Shown: positions 44,717 through 54,255 of the stretch, piece by piece
How positions within the stretch are numbered: the stretch's first letter is position 1
Layout: each line of letters starts with the position of its first letter
Origin: CAZSDU01 sp963662525
GTDB taxonomy: Bacteria; Bacteroidota; Bacteroidia; Bacteroidales; FEN-979
NCBI GenBank assembly: GCA_963662525.1
Contig: OY759717.1
Location: forward strand, 496,001 to 560,000
Direction: 5' to 3'
DNA length: 64,000 bases
The notes under the pieces: generated by a model
Databases searched by the model: none
What the model was told of the DNA's origin: nothing
Seen by the model: only the letters and a program-made list of their open reading frames with translations
Translations under genes and position numbers: made by a program

Positions 44717-45766
44717 ATGAAAATCATAACCATCATCGGGGCCAGGCCACAGTTTATCAAAGCTGCGGCAGTTTCACGCATCACCAGGACCCTGCCCGGA
44801 TTCCGTGAAATCCTTGTCCATACCGGCCAACATTACGATGATAACATGTCAGATGTCTTTTTCAGGGAATTGGATATTCCCGCCCCCGATTACAACCTGG
44901 AGGTTGGTTCAGGCAGCCATGCTGTTCAGACCGGCCTCATGCTGAAAGGAATTGAAGAAATACTGGTGAATGAAAAGCCCGATTGGACCCTGGTCTATGG
45001 CGATACCAATTCAACCCTGGCCGGAGCGTTGGCCGCAGCCAAACTTCATATTCCCGTTGCCCATGTTGAAGCTGGTCTCAGAAGCTTTAACAGGATTATG
45101 CCCGAAGAGATCAACCGCCTGGTCACCGACCGTATCTCCGACCTGCTCTTTGCCCCTACCCAAACAGCTATTCTTAACCTCAATAACGAAGGTTTGTCCG
45201 ATCATACGTGCTTTTCAGGTGATGTGATGCTTGACTCCATTCTCTACTACAGGAATAGGATCAAAAATAGCCCTGAAAAATACAGGACAAAAGGCATACC
45301 TGAAAAATATCTGCTGGCCACTATCCATCGGGCCGAAAACACTGATAACCCGGCAAATCTAAAAAATATCTTCCAGGCCTTCAGCCAACTCCGTGACGAA
45401 ATCCTAATACCGCTTCATCCCCGCACCAGGAAAAAACTGGAAGATTTCACTTCTTTCCCTGATAACCTTCATGTCATCGAACCAGTAGGCTACCTGGAAA
45501 TGCTTAAACTTATCCTGGATTCATCTAAAGTACTGACGGATTCTGGTGGATTACAAAAAGAAGCCTATTTCCTGGGAAAACCATGTATCACCCTGCGCAC
45601 GGAAACAGAATGGATCGAAACCCTTCACGACAACTGGAATATCGTTACAGCCACTGATCCTGATAAGATCCTCCGGGCTGTCCATTCACCCCTTCCGGAA
45701 ACCCCACAAAAAACTACATTCGGAACAGGTAATGCAGCAGAAATTATTGTTCGGAAATTGTCCTGA
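44717..45766 (+). CDS. wecB: UDP-N-acetylglucosamine 2-epimerase (non-hydrolysing)
   Basis: A 349-residue enzyme that interconverts UDP-GlcNAc and UDP-ManNAc for surface polysaccharides. The family is shown by IGARPQFIKAAAV near the start, VYGDTNSTLAGALAA, VAHVEAGLRSFNRIMPEEINR, LATIHRAENTD, HPRTRKKL and VLTDSGGLQKEAYFLGKP. ATG 44717 directly follows the rnpB terminator; an upstream TTG adds two residues. No tight operon partner is seen. Confidence 0.93.
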   Translation: MKIITIIGARPQFIKAAAVSRITRTLPGFREILVHTGQHYDDNMSDVFFRELDIPAPDYNLEVGSGSHAVQTGLMLKGIEEILVNEKPDWTLVYGDTNSTLAGALAAAKLHIPVAHVEAGLRSFNRIMPEEINRLVTDRISDLLFAPTQTAILNLNNEGLSDHTCFSGDVMLDSILYYRNRIKNSPEKYRTKGIPEKYLLATIHRAENTDNPANLKNIFQAFSQLRDEILIPLHPRTRKKLEDFTSFPDNLHVIEPVGYLEMLKLILDSSKVLTDSGGLQKEAYFLGKPCITLRTETEWIETLHDNWNIVTATDPDKILRAVHSPLPETPQKTTFGTGNAAEIIVRKLS

Positions 45767-45842
45767 TTTTTTAACCGGTTTTTGTTAATAAAATCCTTGA
45801 TTTTCCTGATGTTTTCTTAGGGTTTGGTATTGCTAAATTTTG

Positions 45843-45850
45843 TACCTTTG
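45843..45850 (+). promoter_or_regulatory. -7 element of gyrB
   Basis: TACCTTTG; a TTTG at 45823-45826 is 16 bp upstream, slightly short for a -33. The leader would be about 26 nt. Confidence 0.55.
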
Positions 45851-45882
45851 TCTGGTAGTTGAAAATATATAATTGATTGATT

Positions 45883-47844
45883 ATGACAGATATAGAAAAA
45901 GAAGTTGCCAGCCAGAGTTACACCGCGGAAAATATTCAGGTTTTAGAAGGTTTGGAGGCAGTCAGAAAACGGCCCGCCATGTATATTGGTGATGTTAACG
46001 TTAAAGGTCTTCACCATCTTGTTTATGAAGTTGTGGACAATTCAATTGATGAAGCCCTGGCAGGTTATTGTACGCGGATTGAAGTCATTATACACGAGAA
46101 TAACTCCATTACGGTAAAAGATAACGGCCGCGGCATCCCGACAGATTTTCATGAAAAAGAACAAAAATCAGCCCTTGAGGTTGTCATGACTGTACTCCAC
46201 GCCGGTGGCAAATTCGATAAAGACAGCTATAAAGTTTCAGGGGGGCTCCATGGTGTAGGCGTCTCGGTAGTGAATGCGCTCTCCAAACATTTAAAAGTAG
46301 TGATTCACCGGAACGGAAAAATTTACCAACAGGAATATGAATTCGGAAAGCCGATGTATGCTGTTAAAACCATCGGGGAAACAGATAAAAACGGAACCCA
46401 TGTCACCTTTCTTCCGGATAATTCCATTTTCATCGTCGATAAATATGATTATGAAATCCTCACTTCCCGTTTGAGAGAACTTGCCTACCTGAATAAAGGA
46501 ATTACCCTTACCATTTGTGATGAAAGGGAAAAGAATGAAGCCGGTGAATTTTTGAATGAAACATTCCTTTCAAAAAACGGATTGCGCGACTTTATCAACT
46601 ATCTGGATGCAAACCGTGAAAAACTGATTCCCGAGCCGATCTCCATGGAAGGTGAGAAAAGCAATATCCCCCTCGAAATCTCCATGCAATACAATACTTC
46701 CTTTTCAGAAAATATTCATGCTTATGTGAATAATATCAATACCCATGAAGGAGGAACTCACCTGGCAGGCTTCCGGCGGGCACTTACCCGCACCCTGAAA
46801 AGTTATGCCGATAAAACCGGCATGCTTGCCAAACTGAAGTTCGACATCAATGGGGATGACTTCCGTGAAGGTCTTACTGCCATTATTTCGGTTAAAGTTC
46901 AGGAACCACAGTTTGAAGGTCAGACCAAAACAAAACTGGGCAATAATGAGGTCATGGGTGTTGTTGATCAGCTAACCAGCGAGATGCTTACCAATTACCT
47001 GGAGGAAAATCCAAAAGAAGCCAAGATTATTGTTAATAAAGTAATCCTTGCAGCCACCGCCCGCCATGCTGCACGAAAAGCAAGAGAACTGGTACAGCGT
47101 AAAAATGTGCTTTCAGGCTCCGGACTCCCGGGAAAACTTGCCGATTGTTCAGAAAACGATCCTACCCTATGCGAAATATACCTGGTTGAAGGTGATTCTG
47201 CAGGTGGTACAGCCAAACAGGGCCGTGACAGGAAATTCCAGGCAATCCTTCCCCTGCGTGGAAAGATCCTGAACGTGGAAAAAGCCATGCAATATAAAAT
47301 ATTTGACAGCGAAGAAATCAAGAATATCTTTACTGCGCTGGGAGTTACCATCGGAACCGAAGAAGACAGCAAAGCACTAAATCTTGAAAAGCTCCGTTAT
47401 CATAAAATAATTATCATGACCGATGCTGATGTGGATGGAAGCCATATTGCAACCCTGATCCTGACCTTTTTCTTCCGTTATATGAAAGAATTGATCGAAA
47501 ACGGACATGTTTACATTGCCACCCCCCCCTTGTACCTGATTAAAAAGGGCAGTACGCAGAAATATTGCTGGACCGAAGATGAACGACTTAAAATAACTTC
47601 TGAACTTGCAAGTCCGGGAAAAGAAACCGGAGTGCATATTCAGCGATATAAAGGCCTTGGGGAAATGAATGCGGAACAATTATGGTTAACGACCATGAAT
47701 CCGGAATTTCGCACTTTACGACAGGTTACTATTGAAAACGGAACGGAAGCCGACCGTATTTTTTCTATGTTGATGGGCGACGACGTTCCACCCCGCAGGG
47801 AGTTTATTGAAAAAAATGCACGGTACGCCAACATTGATATTTAA
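45883..47844 (+). CDS. gyrB: DNA gyrase subunit B
   Basis: A 653-residue type IIA topoisomerase ATPase subunit. GHKL motifs: EVVDNSIDEALAG, DNGRGIP, and GGLHGVGVSVVNALS. The TOPRIM domain has YLVEGDSAGG and MTDADVDGSHI, and the C-terminal QRYKGLGEMNAEQLW is typical of GyrB. ATG 45883 was chosen over a TTG two codons up. Length fits short GyrB without the E. coli insertion. ParE is a distant alternative, but the motifs and length favour GyrB. Confidence 0.93.
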   Translation: MTDIEKEVASQSYTAENIQVLEGLEAVRKRPAMYIGDVNVKGLHHLVYEVVDNSIDEALAGYCTRIEVIIHENNSITVKDNGRGIPTDFHEKEQKSALEVVMTVLHAGGKFDKDSYKVSGGLHGVGVSVVNALSKHLKVVIHRNGKIYQQEYEFGKPMYAVKTIGETDKNGTHVTFLPDNSIFIVDKYDYEILTSRLRELAYLNKGITLTICDEREKNEAGEFLNETFLSKNGLRDFINYLDANREKLIPEPISMEGEKSNIPLEISMQYNTSFSENIHAYVNNINTHEGGTHLAGFRRALTRTLKSYADKTGMLAKLKFDINGDDFREGLTAIISVKVQEPQFEGQTKTKLGNNEVMGVVDQLTSEMLTNYLEENPKEAKIIVNKVILAATARHAARKARELVQRKNVLSGSGLPGKLADCSENDPTLCEIYLVEGDSAGGTAKQGRDRKFQAILPLRGKILNVEKAMQYKIFDSEEIKNIFTALGVTIGTEEDSKALNLEKLRYHKIIIMTDADVDGSHIATLILTFFFRYMKELIENGHVYIATPPLYLIKKGSTQKYCWTEDERLKITSELASPGKETGVHIQRYKGLGEMNAEQLWLTTMNPEFRTLRQVTIENGTEADRIFSMLMGDDVPPRREFIEKNARYANIDI

Positions 47845-47873
47845 GGCCGTATCCTATATAATAACCTTTTCTT

Positions 47874-49178
47874 ATGATGCGTAAAAAACCCCTGTTAATT
47901 ATTGCAGGTATCCTGATCCTGGCAATAATTGCATATTTTTTCTTTTCAAAAACTGATAAAAATCAGCAAATCACTGCCAAGGTTAAAAAAGGTAATTTCC
48001 CGATTGAAGTCACTACTACCGGAGAACTTATCGCTAAAAGCTCGGAAAAAATCTATGGTCCCCAGGGCCTTCGTCAGATACAAATCTGGCAGGTGAAAAT
48101 CCAGGATATTATCGCCGATGGAACAGTAGTAGATTCAGGGCAATATGTTGCAACCCTAGACAGGACTGAGATCTCCAATAAAATGAAAGATGAGGAAACA
48201 AATCTTGAAAAACTGGAATCCCAGATGACGAAAACCCGGCTGGATACTTCACTCGAACTTCGCAATGCCCGCGATGAATTGATCAATCTGCAGTATGCAC
48301 TGGAAGAAAAAAAAATTACACTGGAACAATCAAAATATGAGCCTCCTGCTACGATCCGTCAGGTTCAGATCGATCTGGAAAAATCACAGCGGGCCTTTGA
48401 ACAAGCAGAAAAAAATTATAAATTACGCTATCAGAAAGCAGTAGCCAATATGCAGGAAGTATCAGCTTCATACAATCAAGCTAAACGCAAACTGGAACAA
48501 ATGATGGATGTACTTAAACAGTTTACCGTTCAGGCACCCAAGGCAGGAATGGTCATCTATAAAAGAAACTGGGACGGAAGCAAAATGGGGATCGGGGCCA
48601 CCGTCAATGCCTGGGATAATGTTGTTGCCGAACTGCCCGATTTATCTGAAATGATATCTAAAACCTACATTAATGAAATTGATATCAGTAAGATCAAAGC
48701 TGGTCAGGCAGTAAAAATCGGTATCGATGCTTTTCCTGAGAAAAAGTTTAGCGGTAAAGTGGTAGAAGTTGCCAACATAGGGGAACAACTCCAGAATACT
48801 AACGCCAAGGTATATGAGGTAAGAATCGTGGTTAATGAGTTCGACTCCATCCTCCGTCCGGCAATGACGACAAAAAATACCATCCTCACCAATGTCATTG
48901 ACAGCGTTCTGTCCATTCCTATTGAAGCCATCTTCAATACCGACAGCATTACTTATGTGTATAAAAAGGATGGGGGATCTGTTCATCGTCAGCAGGTCAT
49001 CGTTGGCTCCAGCAATGATAACGAAATTATTATCCGGGAAGGATTGAAGGATAATGATGAAGTACTGCTTGTTCCTCCCGAAAAAGCGGATAAAATCAAA
49101 TTGACGGAACTACCTGAAAAAATAATTGATAAATACAAAGTCAAACCGGTGCCTGCCAAGACGTCAAAACACTTGTAA
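47874..49178 (+). CDS. Periplasmic adaptor protein, MacA/HlyD-like
   Basis: A 434-residue membrane-fusion protein. One N-terminal membrane segment (about 5-24), a lipoyl half at VKKGNFPIEVTTTGEL, a coiled coil (about 100-215), and the beta-barrel region IKAGQAVKIGIDAFPEKKFSGKV. It joins an inner-membrane pump with a TolC channel. It is followed by a MacB-like permease and a TolC-like gene, so the three form one tripartite efflux operon. Its upstream neighbour is gyrB, 29 bp away. Confidence 0.87.
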   Translation: MMRKKPLLIIAGILILAIIAYFFFSKTDKNQQITAKVKKGNFPIEVTTTGELIAKSSEKIYGPQGLRQIQIWQVKIQDIIADGTVVDSGQYVATLDRTEISNKMKDEETNLEKLESQMTKTRLDTSLELRNARDELINLQYALEEKKITLEQSKYEPPATIRQVQIDLEKSQRAFEQAEKNYKLRYQKAVANMQEVSASYNQAKRKLEQMMDVLKQFTVQAPKAGMVIYKRNWDGSKMGIGATVNAWDNVVAELPDLSEMISKTYINEIDISKIKAGQAVKIGIDAFPEKKFSGKVVEVANIGEQLQNTNAKVYEVRIVVNEFDSILRPAMTTKNTILTNVIDSVLSIPIEAIFNTDSITYVYKKDGGSVHRQQVIVGSSNDNEIIIREGLKDNDEVLLVPPEKADKIKLTELPEKIIDKYKVKPVPAKTSKHL

Positions 49179-49179
49179 T

Positions 49180-50553
49180 TTGCTCGAACGTTATAAATAT
49201 ATTTTCAGCATAGCCCTGGAAGCCGTTTTTCTGAATAAATTCAGATCTTTACTGACCATGCTTGGGATCATCTTTGGCGTCGCCGCCGTGATCACAATGA
49301 TGGCTATCGGAAATGGGGCAAAAAAAGAAATCATCGACCAGATGAAACTGGTGGGTGTCAACAATATCATCATCACACCAAAATCGGAAAAAGGAAAAAA
49401 CAGGGCAACCCAGGATAACAGCCAGGAAGGACAGCAACAGGAACAAACCGATGAAAAGAATAAAGGTAAATTTTCCCCCGGACTAAGCCTCAAAGATGCG
49501 GAAAGTATCCGGGCCATTATCCCGACTGTTCAAACCGTAAGTCCTGAAATAATTTTCGAAACTGATGTTGTTAAAAATGCTACAAAATCCAGCACTAAAC
49601 TGACTGGTGTTACCCCTGATTTTTTTACTATCTTTAACCTGGATATTGAAGAAGGGGAAATGTTCAACAATGAGCAGCTACGGGAAGGGAAAGCCGTCTG
49701 TATCATTGGACCAACTATAAAATCCAAGTTTTTTTCCACCGAAAATCCGATTGGAAAAGATATCAAGTGCGGACAAATCTGGTTCCGGGTTATCGGTGTC
49801 TTGAAAAAAAGAGATGTCAACCAGGGCAGCATCGAGAACCTGGGCATTTCCGACTATAATAATTCCATTTACACGCCGATTCAATCCCTGCTCCGCAGAG
49901 TGAAAGACCGGACACTCGTCACCTCGGCCTCTTTGAAAGGAGGTACCGTTTATTCTGATGGTTGGAGTACAATGTATATGGATCAGCAAAACGAATTCGG
50001 AAAAAACCAGATCGATAAAATAGTTGTCCAGGTAAAAGAAAGCAGTCAAATCGGCCCAACAACTGAAATTCTGAAAAAAATGATCCTCCGCCGCCATGCG
50101 GGAGTGGAAGATGTGGAAATAAAAGTTCCAGAACTTCTCCTTAAACAGGAACAGCGCACCAAGGATATCTTCAATATCGTTCTTGGGGCTATCGCAAGTA
50201 TATCCCTGCTCGTCGGAGGAATAGGCATCATGAATATCATGCTGGCTTCTGTCATGGAAAGAATCAAGGAAATCGGAATACGGCAAGCCATCGGTGCTAC
50301 TAAAAAAGATATCATCGCCCAGTTCCTGTCAGAAGCAACCATGCTGAGCATTACCGGGGGACTGGTAGGAATTATCCTTGGATTATTCCTGTCGGCAATA
50401 ATTACAAAAATTACCGGAATCCTGACTATCGTTTCCCTGATTTCAATTCTTATTTCTTTCGGCGTTTCAGCCTCGGTTGGAATAATTTTTGGATATATGC
50501 CAGCAAAACGAGCCTCAATACAAAATCCCGTTGAATCACTAAGATACGAATAA
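49180..50553 (+). CDS. ABC transporter permease, MacB/FtsX-like
   Basis: A 457-residue permease. An N-terminal helix (LLTMLGIIFGVAAVITMMAIG) precedes a large periplasmic MacB_PCD domain (about 65-300). Three more helices lie at the C-terminus with the conserved ERIKEIGIRQAIGATKKDIIAQF and PAKRASIQNPVESLRYE. There is no ATP-binding domain. The TTG at 49180, one base after the macA-like stop, is the likely start; no ATG fits. Confidence 0.88.
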   Translation: MLERYKYIFSIALEAVFLNKFRSLLTMLGIIFGVAAVITMMAIGNGAKKEIIDQMKLVGVNNIIITPKSEKGKNRATQDNSQEGQQQEQTDEKNKGKFSPGLSLKDAESIRAIIPTVQTVSPEIIFETDVVKNATKSSTKLTGVTPDFFTIFNLDIEEGEMFNNEQLREGKAVCIIGPTIKSKFFSTENPIGKDIKCGQIWFRVIGVLKKRDVNQGSIENLGISDYNNSIYTPIQSLLRRVKDRTLVTSASLKGGTVYSDGWSTMYMDQQNEFGKNQIDKIVVQVKESSQIGPTTEILKKMILRRHAGVEDVEIKVPELLLKQEQRTKDIFNIVLGAIASISLLVGGIGIMNIMLASVMERIKEIGIRQAIGATKKDIIAQFLSEATMLSITGGLVGIILGLFLSAIITKITGILTIVSLISILISFGVSASVGIIFGYMPAKRASIQNPVESLRYE

Positions 50554-50570
50554 GCTGAAAATATCATGCC

Positions 50571-52052
50571 ATGAAACCTGTTGCATTGCTTTTTCTTATA
50601 GCCTTTTTTCTTGTCTTTTTTTCCTCCCACGCACAAAACGATATCAGAAAGCTTAAACTGGAAGACGCTATTGAAATTGCCAAACAACAATCTCCCGATG
50701 CTTTTAACTCCAAACAACAATTCCGCTCAAGTTACTGGGAATTCAGGTCATATCGCGCCACAAACCTGCCTATGCTTAACCTGAATGCCACCCTTCCAAA
50801 TATCCAGCAAAGCCTCTCCCCTTATCTTAATCCGGATGGCACACAAAGCTATGTAAGGCAGCAATACATGAGCGCTTCAGCAAACCTCGCCCTATCCCAG
50901 CAAGTTGGCATCACCGGTGGAACAATTTATATCAGTTCCGGCCTTCAGGGTGTAAATAATTTTAAAGCCGAAAATCCGATCTCCTATATGAGTACCCCGG
51001 TCAACGTCGGATTTAAACAACCGCTTTTTGCCTATAACCCATTCCGTTGGGACCGGAAAATTCAACCACTGAAGTATATCCAGGCAAAACAAAAATACCT
51101 GGAAGATATCGAGCAAATCGCTATCACCTCAACAAATTACTTTTTCAACCTCCTGGAAGCGCAAATTGAGAAAAAAATCGCCCAGACAAATATGCACAAC
51201 TACGATACCTTGTATCGGATTGCCAAAGGTCGATATCAACTCGGGAAAATAGCAGAAAACGACTTGCTCCAACTCGAATTGAACTTTCTGAAAGCCCAGG
51301 CCGCTGTTGAAAACGCTGACCTGGCATTGGATAATGCACAATTTCGATTCAAATCATTCCTCCGCATCAAAGACGATGTAAGAATAGAACTCATCCCCCC
51401 TTCAGATATCTCCTTCTTTAAAATAGATCCGGAAAAGGCTGTTGAACTTGCCTATAAAAATTCTGCAACTTCAATGGATTTCAATAAAAGATTATTGGAA
51501 GCTGCAAGAGATGTGAACCGCGCAAAACTCGAAGGGAGATTTGATGCTGAATTAAATGCGGTCATCGGTCTTACACAAACCGGCATGACGGTGCCCGATG
51601 CCTATCACAACCCCCTCGACCAGCGACAGGTTTCCCTTGGCCTTAACATACCTATCCTCGACTGGGGAGTCGCCAGAGGGAAAATTAAAATGGCACAATC
51701 CCAGGAAGAAATTGTGAAAAATTCTGTTGAACAGGAAATTATTGACTTTAAACGAAATGTTTACCTGAAAGTGCTTCAGTTCAACATGCAGCAAAACCAA
51801 CTGAAAATTGCTGCAAAAGCAGATACAGTTGCAAAAAAAAGTTACGATGTTACCAAAGGAAGGTACCTGATCGGAAAAATTAATAGTATTCTTGACCTTA
51901 ATAATGCCCAGATTGAAACCGATAGTTCGGAAAAAGCCTATTATGACGCCCTGCTGATGTTCTGGAGAAGTTATTATGAAATCAGAAAACTCACCCTTTT
52001 TGACTTTCGTAAAAACGAACAACTCCAATTTAATTTCAACGATATAAAATAA
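50571..52052 (+). CDS. Outer-membrane efflux protein, TolC-like
   Basis: A 493-residue TolC-family protein with a signal peptide (about 1-22, ending SSHAQ). Two helical hairpin repeats are visible, each with the family pattern (AIEIAKQQSPDAF at the start, VELAYKNSATSM later, and ILDLNNAQIETDSSEKAYYDALLMFWRSYYEIRKLTLFDF near the end). It is the export channel of the adaptor-permease pair upstream. Confidence 0.87.
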   Translation: MKPVALLFLIAFFLVFFSSHAQNDIRKLKLEDAIEIAKQQSPDAFNSKQQFRSSYWEFRSYRATNLPMLNLNATLPNIQQSLSPYLNPDGTQSYVRQQYMSASANLALSQQVGITGGTIYISSGLQGVNNFKAENPISYMSTPVNVGFKQPLFAYNPFRWDRKIQPLKYIQAKQKYLEDIEQIAITSTNYFFNLLEAQIEKKIAQTNMHNYDTLYRIAKGRYQLGKIAENDLLQLELNFLKAQAAVENADLALDNAQFRFKSFLRIKDDVRIELIPPSDISFFKIDPEKAVELAYKNSATSMDFNKRLLEAARDVNRAKLEGRFDAELNAVIGLTQTGMTVPDAYHNPLDQRQVSLGLNIPILDWGVARGKIKMAQSQEEIVKNSVEQEIIDFKRNVYLKVLQFNMQQNQLKIAAKADTVAKKSYDVTKGRYLIGKINSILDLNNAQIETDSSEKAYYDALLMFWRSYYEIRKLTLFDFRKNEQLQFNFNDIK

Positions 52053-52084
52053 TAAATCTATCAATAATGTTTCTAAATAATACT

Positions 52085-52092
52085 TATCTTTG
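52085..52092 (+). promoter_or_regulatory. -7 element of the peroxiredoxin gene
   Basis: TATCTTTG, 33 bp before the ATG. No good -33 TTG. Confidence 0.55.
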
Positions 52093-52124
52093 CAAAAAAA
52101 AGTATTCATTAAAAACACATTGAT

Positions 52125-52757
52125 ATGGCAGTATTAGTTGGAAAAAAAGCACCTGCTTTTGAAGCAGAAGCCGTAATAAACGGAGGAGAGTTTGTCGATA
52201 AATTCTCCCTCTCCCAGTACATAGGTAAGAAACATGTGGTTTTCTTCTTCTATCCCCTGGATTTTACATTTGTTTGTCCTACAGAACTTATCGCGTTCCA
52301 GGATAAATTAGAAGAATTTGAAAAACGTGATGTTGCCGTGGTTGGTTGTTCTATCGATTCAAAATTCTCCCATTGGGCCTGGCTGAATACCGAAAGGAAT
52401 AAAGGCGGTATCAAAGGTGTGAAATATCCCATCGTTTCTGATTTATCTAAGACCATTTCGGCTAATTATGATGTGCTTGCCGGGGAATATCTCTATAATG
52501 AAGATGGCACAATGGAATTTGAAGGTGGTGCAGTTGCTTTCCGTGGCTTATTTCTGATCGATAAACAAGGAATCGTCCGCCACCAGGTTGTTAACGATCT
52601 TCCGCTTGGAAGAAGTGTGGATGAAACCCTAAGAATGGTTGATGCCCTTCAGTTCTTTGAAGAAAATGGTGAAGTTTGTCCTGCCGACTGGCATAAAGGC
52701 CAGGATGGTATGAAAGCCACGGCTGATGGTGTCGCTAACTATCTGAGTAAACATTAA
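52125..52757 (+). CDS. Typical 2-Cys peroxiredoxin (AhpC/Prx1)
   Basis: A 210-residue thiol peroxidase that reduces H2O2 and organic peroxides. The peroxidatic C51 is in FTFVCPTE and the resolving C185 in GEVCPADW. W85 and the FRGLFLIDKQGIVRH region are conserved. It acts in the cytoplasm as a dimer or decamer. It has its own promoter and shares a bidirectional-looking terminator with the convergent GT39 gene. Confidence 0.94.
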   Translation: MAVLVGKKAPAFEAEAVINGGEFVDKFSLSQYIGKKHVVFFFYPLDFTFVCPTELIAFQDKLEEFEKRDVAVVGCSIDSKFSHWAWLNTERNKGGIKGVKYPIVSDLSKTISANYDVLAGEYLYNEDGTMEFEGGAVAFRGLFLIDKQGIVRHQVVNDLPLGRSVDETLRMVDALQFFEENGEVCPADWHKGQDGMKATADGVANYLSKH

Positions 52758-52775
52758 TTAATGTTTCAACCAGGG

Positions 52776-52805
52776 AAGAGGATGCCTTACCGTATCCTCT
52801 TTATT
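52776..52805. terminator. Terminator between convergent genes
   Basis: AAGAGGAT at 52776-52783 and ATCCTCTT at 52794-52801, with T/A-rich flanks. It could stop both the peroxiredoxin and GT39 transcripts. Confidence 0.6.
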
Positions 52806-54255
52806 ATTTCCGGAAATCAGTAATAATAAACGATTCATAAACATGCCACGACTGATGTTCGGAAAAATGGGATAAAAGATACTTACCGATATTCCCTTCA
52901 CGATCAGCAATGACTGACCACTCTTCAATATAAACCACATTCCTGGCCTGATTCACGAGACCAGTATCCAATTCCGTAAGCTGATTTGCGGGGTATATAC
53001 CGGCTTGCCTTAACCTGTATTGAAAATGATTAAAATCAGAGAATATCTCCGGTTCAGCATGATAAGCATAACCATATTTAAGCCACTCAGGGCACAAAAC
53101 AACCATCGTCTTCTCCCTTTTTAAACTATTGGTTTTCCTGACCAATTCCTTCAACCTCCTTTTGTTATCCACATTTGGGGTAAATGTAATGATCATCATC
53201 AGGATGAGTGATAATGCCATAAATTCGCGGATCCATTTGCGCTGAAATACATGGTTTAATGATAAAGCAACAATAAAATAGAAAGGCAGGGAAATGAATA
53301 CCGTATATCGGTCAAGAAAAACCGGTAAAAAAAATGAGATCCCAAACATAAATAAAAAAGGGAATAAAAACCAGATCAGAATGACACCTGAGTTCGGATT
53401 AAAATGATTGATTGCCTTCTTATTGACGAAATATGCAATTCCACCAACAGCTATCACCAATAAAAAAACCACCGTCACAACCGGTGCATTGCAGTATCTC
53501 CACAGCATGGTGTATAGATCGGAGAAAACAGGTTTTTGAACCCAGGTTCCTCCCGCCGAACTTGTAAAACGGCTTAATCCAATACCCAGATAAGGCATGA
53601 ATCCTACCAGGGTTAACCCTGCCGAAAGAAAGGTCATCTTGAGTATGTTACCTCGCAACACTTTGATCATGATAACCCCAAGCATTTGAATCAGAATCAT
53701 GAAAAATCCGAAAAAATGCGCATAAACCAAAACTAAATTGGTGAGTGTCATCAGGATCATATCTCTGATCTTGTGCTTCCCCTGGTAAAGACACAGAAAA
53801 AAGAACATGGATAGTGCTGCCATCAGGGTAAAAAACGCATAAACCCTGGCTTCATGTGCGAAAAGTAAATGATAATTGGAAAAAGTGTATAAACCTGAAG
53901 CAAGTAAACCAACTCTCCACGTAAAAAACCGACGGCCGGTTTCATACATGACCAGGGCTGTTGTCACACTGAAAAGAAAAGCAGGAAAACGAACTGCGAA
54001 GGCTGAAATTCCGGCAATTTTAATCCAGTAATGCATGAGGATAAAATATAAAGGAGGATTATTTTCCGATGGCAATATACTGAAGATAGAGTGCAGTCCC
54101 GATTGGGAATAAAACAAGGTAAATGGTTCATCCATGGCAATATCCCTGGAATCAATAAACCATATCTTGACAAGGAAATTAAGAATGATAATGATAACCG
54201 GAATTCCAATTTCACTCCCGTGCCTTTGTATCCATTGGACCACTTTTTGCACCAT
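52804..54255 (-). CDS. GT39-type membrane glycosyltransferase (ArnT-like)
   Basis: A 483-residue protein with about 10-12 membrane helices. The GT39/PMT_2 signature is clear near the start: IDSRDIAMDEPFTLFYS with the conserved acidic residues, then ENNPPLYFILMHYWIK, AVRFPAFLFSV and FAHEARVYAFFTLMA. These enzymes move sugars from polyprenyl phosphate to lipid A or proteins. Its ATG follows the mazG stop TGA with no gap, so it is co-transcribed with mazG. Confidence 0.85.
   Translation of the reverse strand: MVQKVVQWIQRHGSEIGIPVIIIILNFLVKIWFIDSRDIAMDEPFTLFYSQSGLHSIFSILPSENNPPLYFILMHYWIKIAGISAFAVRFPAFLFSVTTALVMYETGRRFFTWRVGLLASGLYTFSNYHLLFAHEARVYAFFTLMAALSMFFFLCLYQGKHKIRDMILMTLTNLVLVYAHFFGFFMILIQMLGVIMIKVLRGNILKMTFLSAGLTLVGFMPYLGIGLSRFTSSAGGTWVQKPVFSDLYTMLWRYCNAPVVTVVFLLVIAVGGIAYFVNKKAINHFNPNSGVILIWFLFPFLFMFGISFFLPVFLDRYTVFISLPFYFIVALSLNHVFQRKWIREFMALSLILMMIITFTPNVDNKRRLKELVRKTNSLKREKTMVVLCPEWLKYGYAYHAEPEIFSDFNHFQYRLRQAGIYPANQLTELDTGLVNQARNVVYIEEWSVIADREGNIGKYLLSHFSEHQSWHVYESFIITDFRK

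Noticed and set aside
49126..49179. Longer start of the MacB-like permease
   Set aside because: It would overlap the adaptor gene by 53 nt and adds 18 residues without membrane character; TTG 49180 directly follows the upstream stop.
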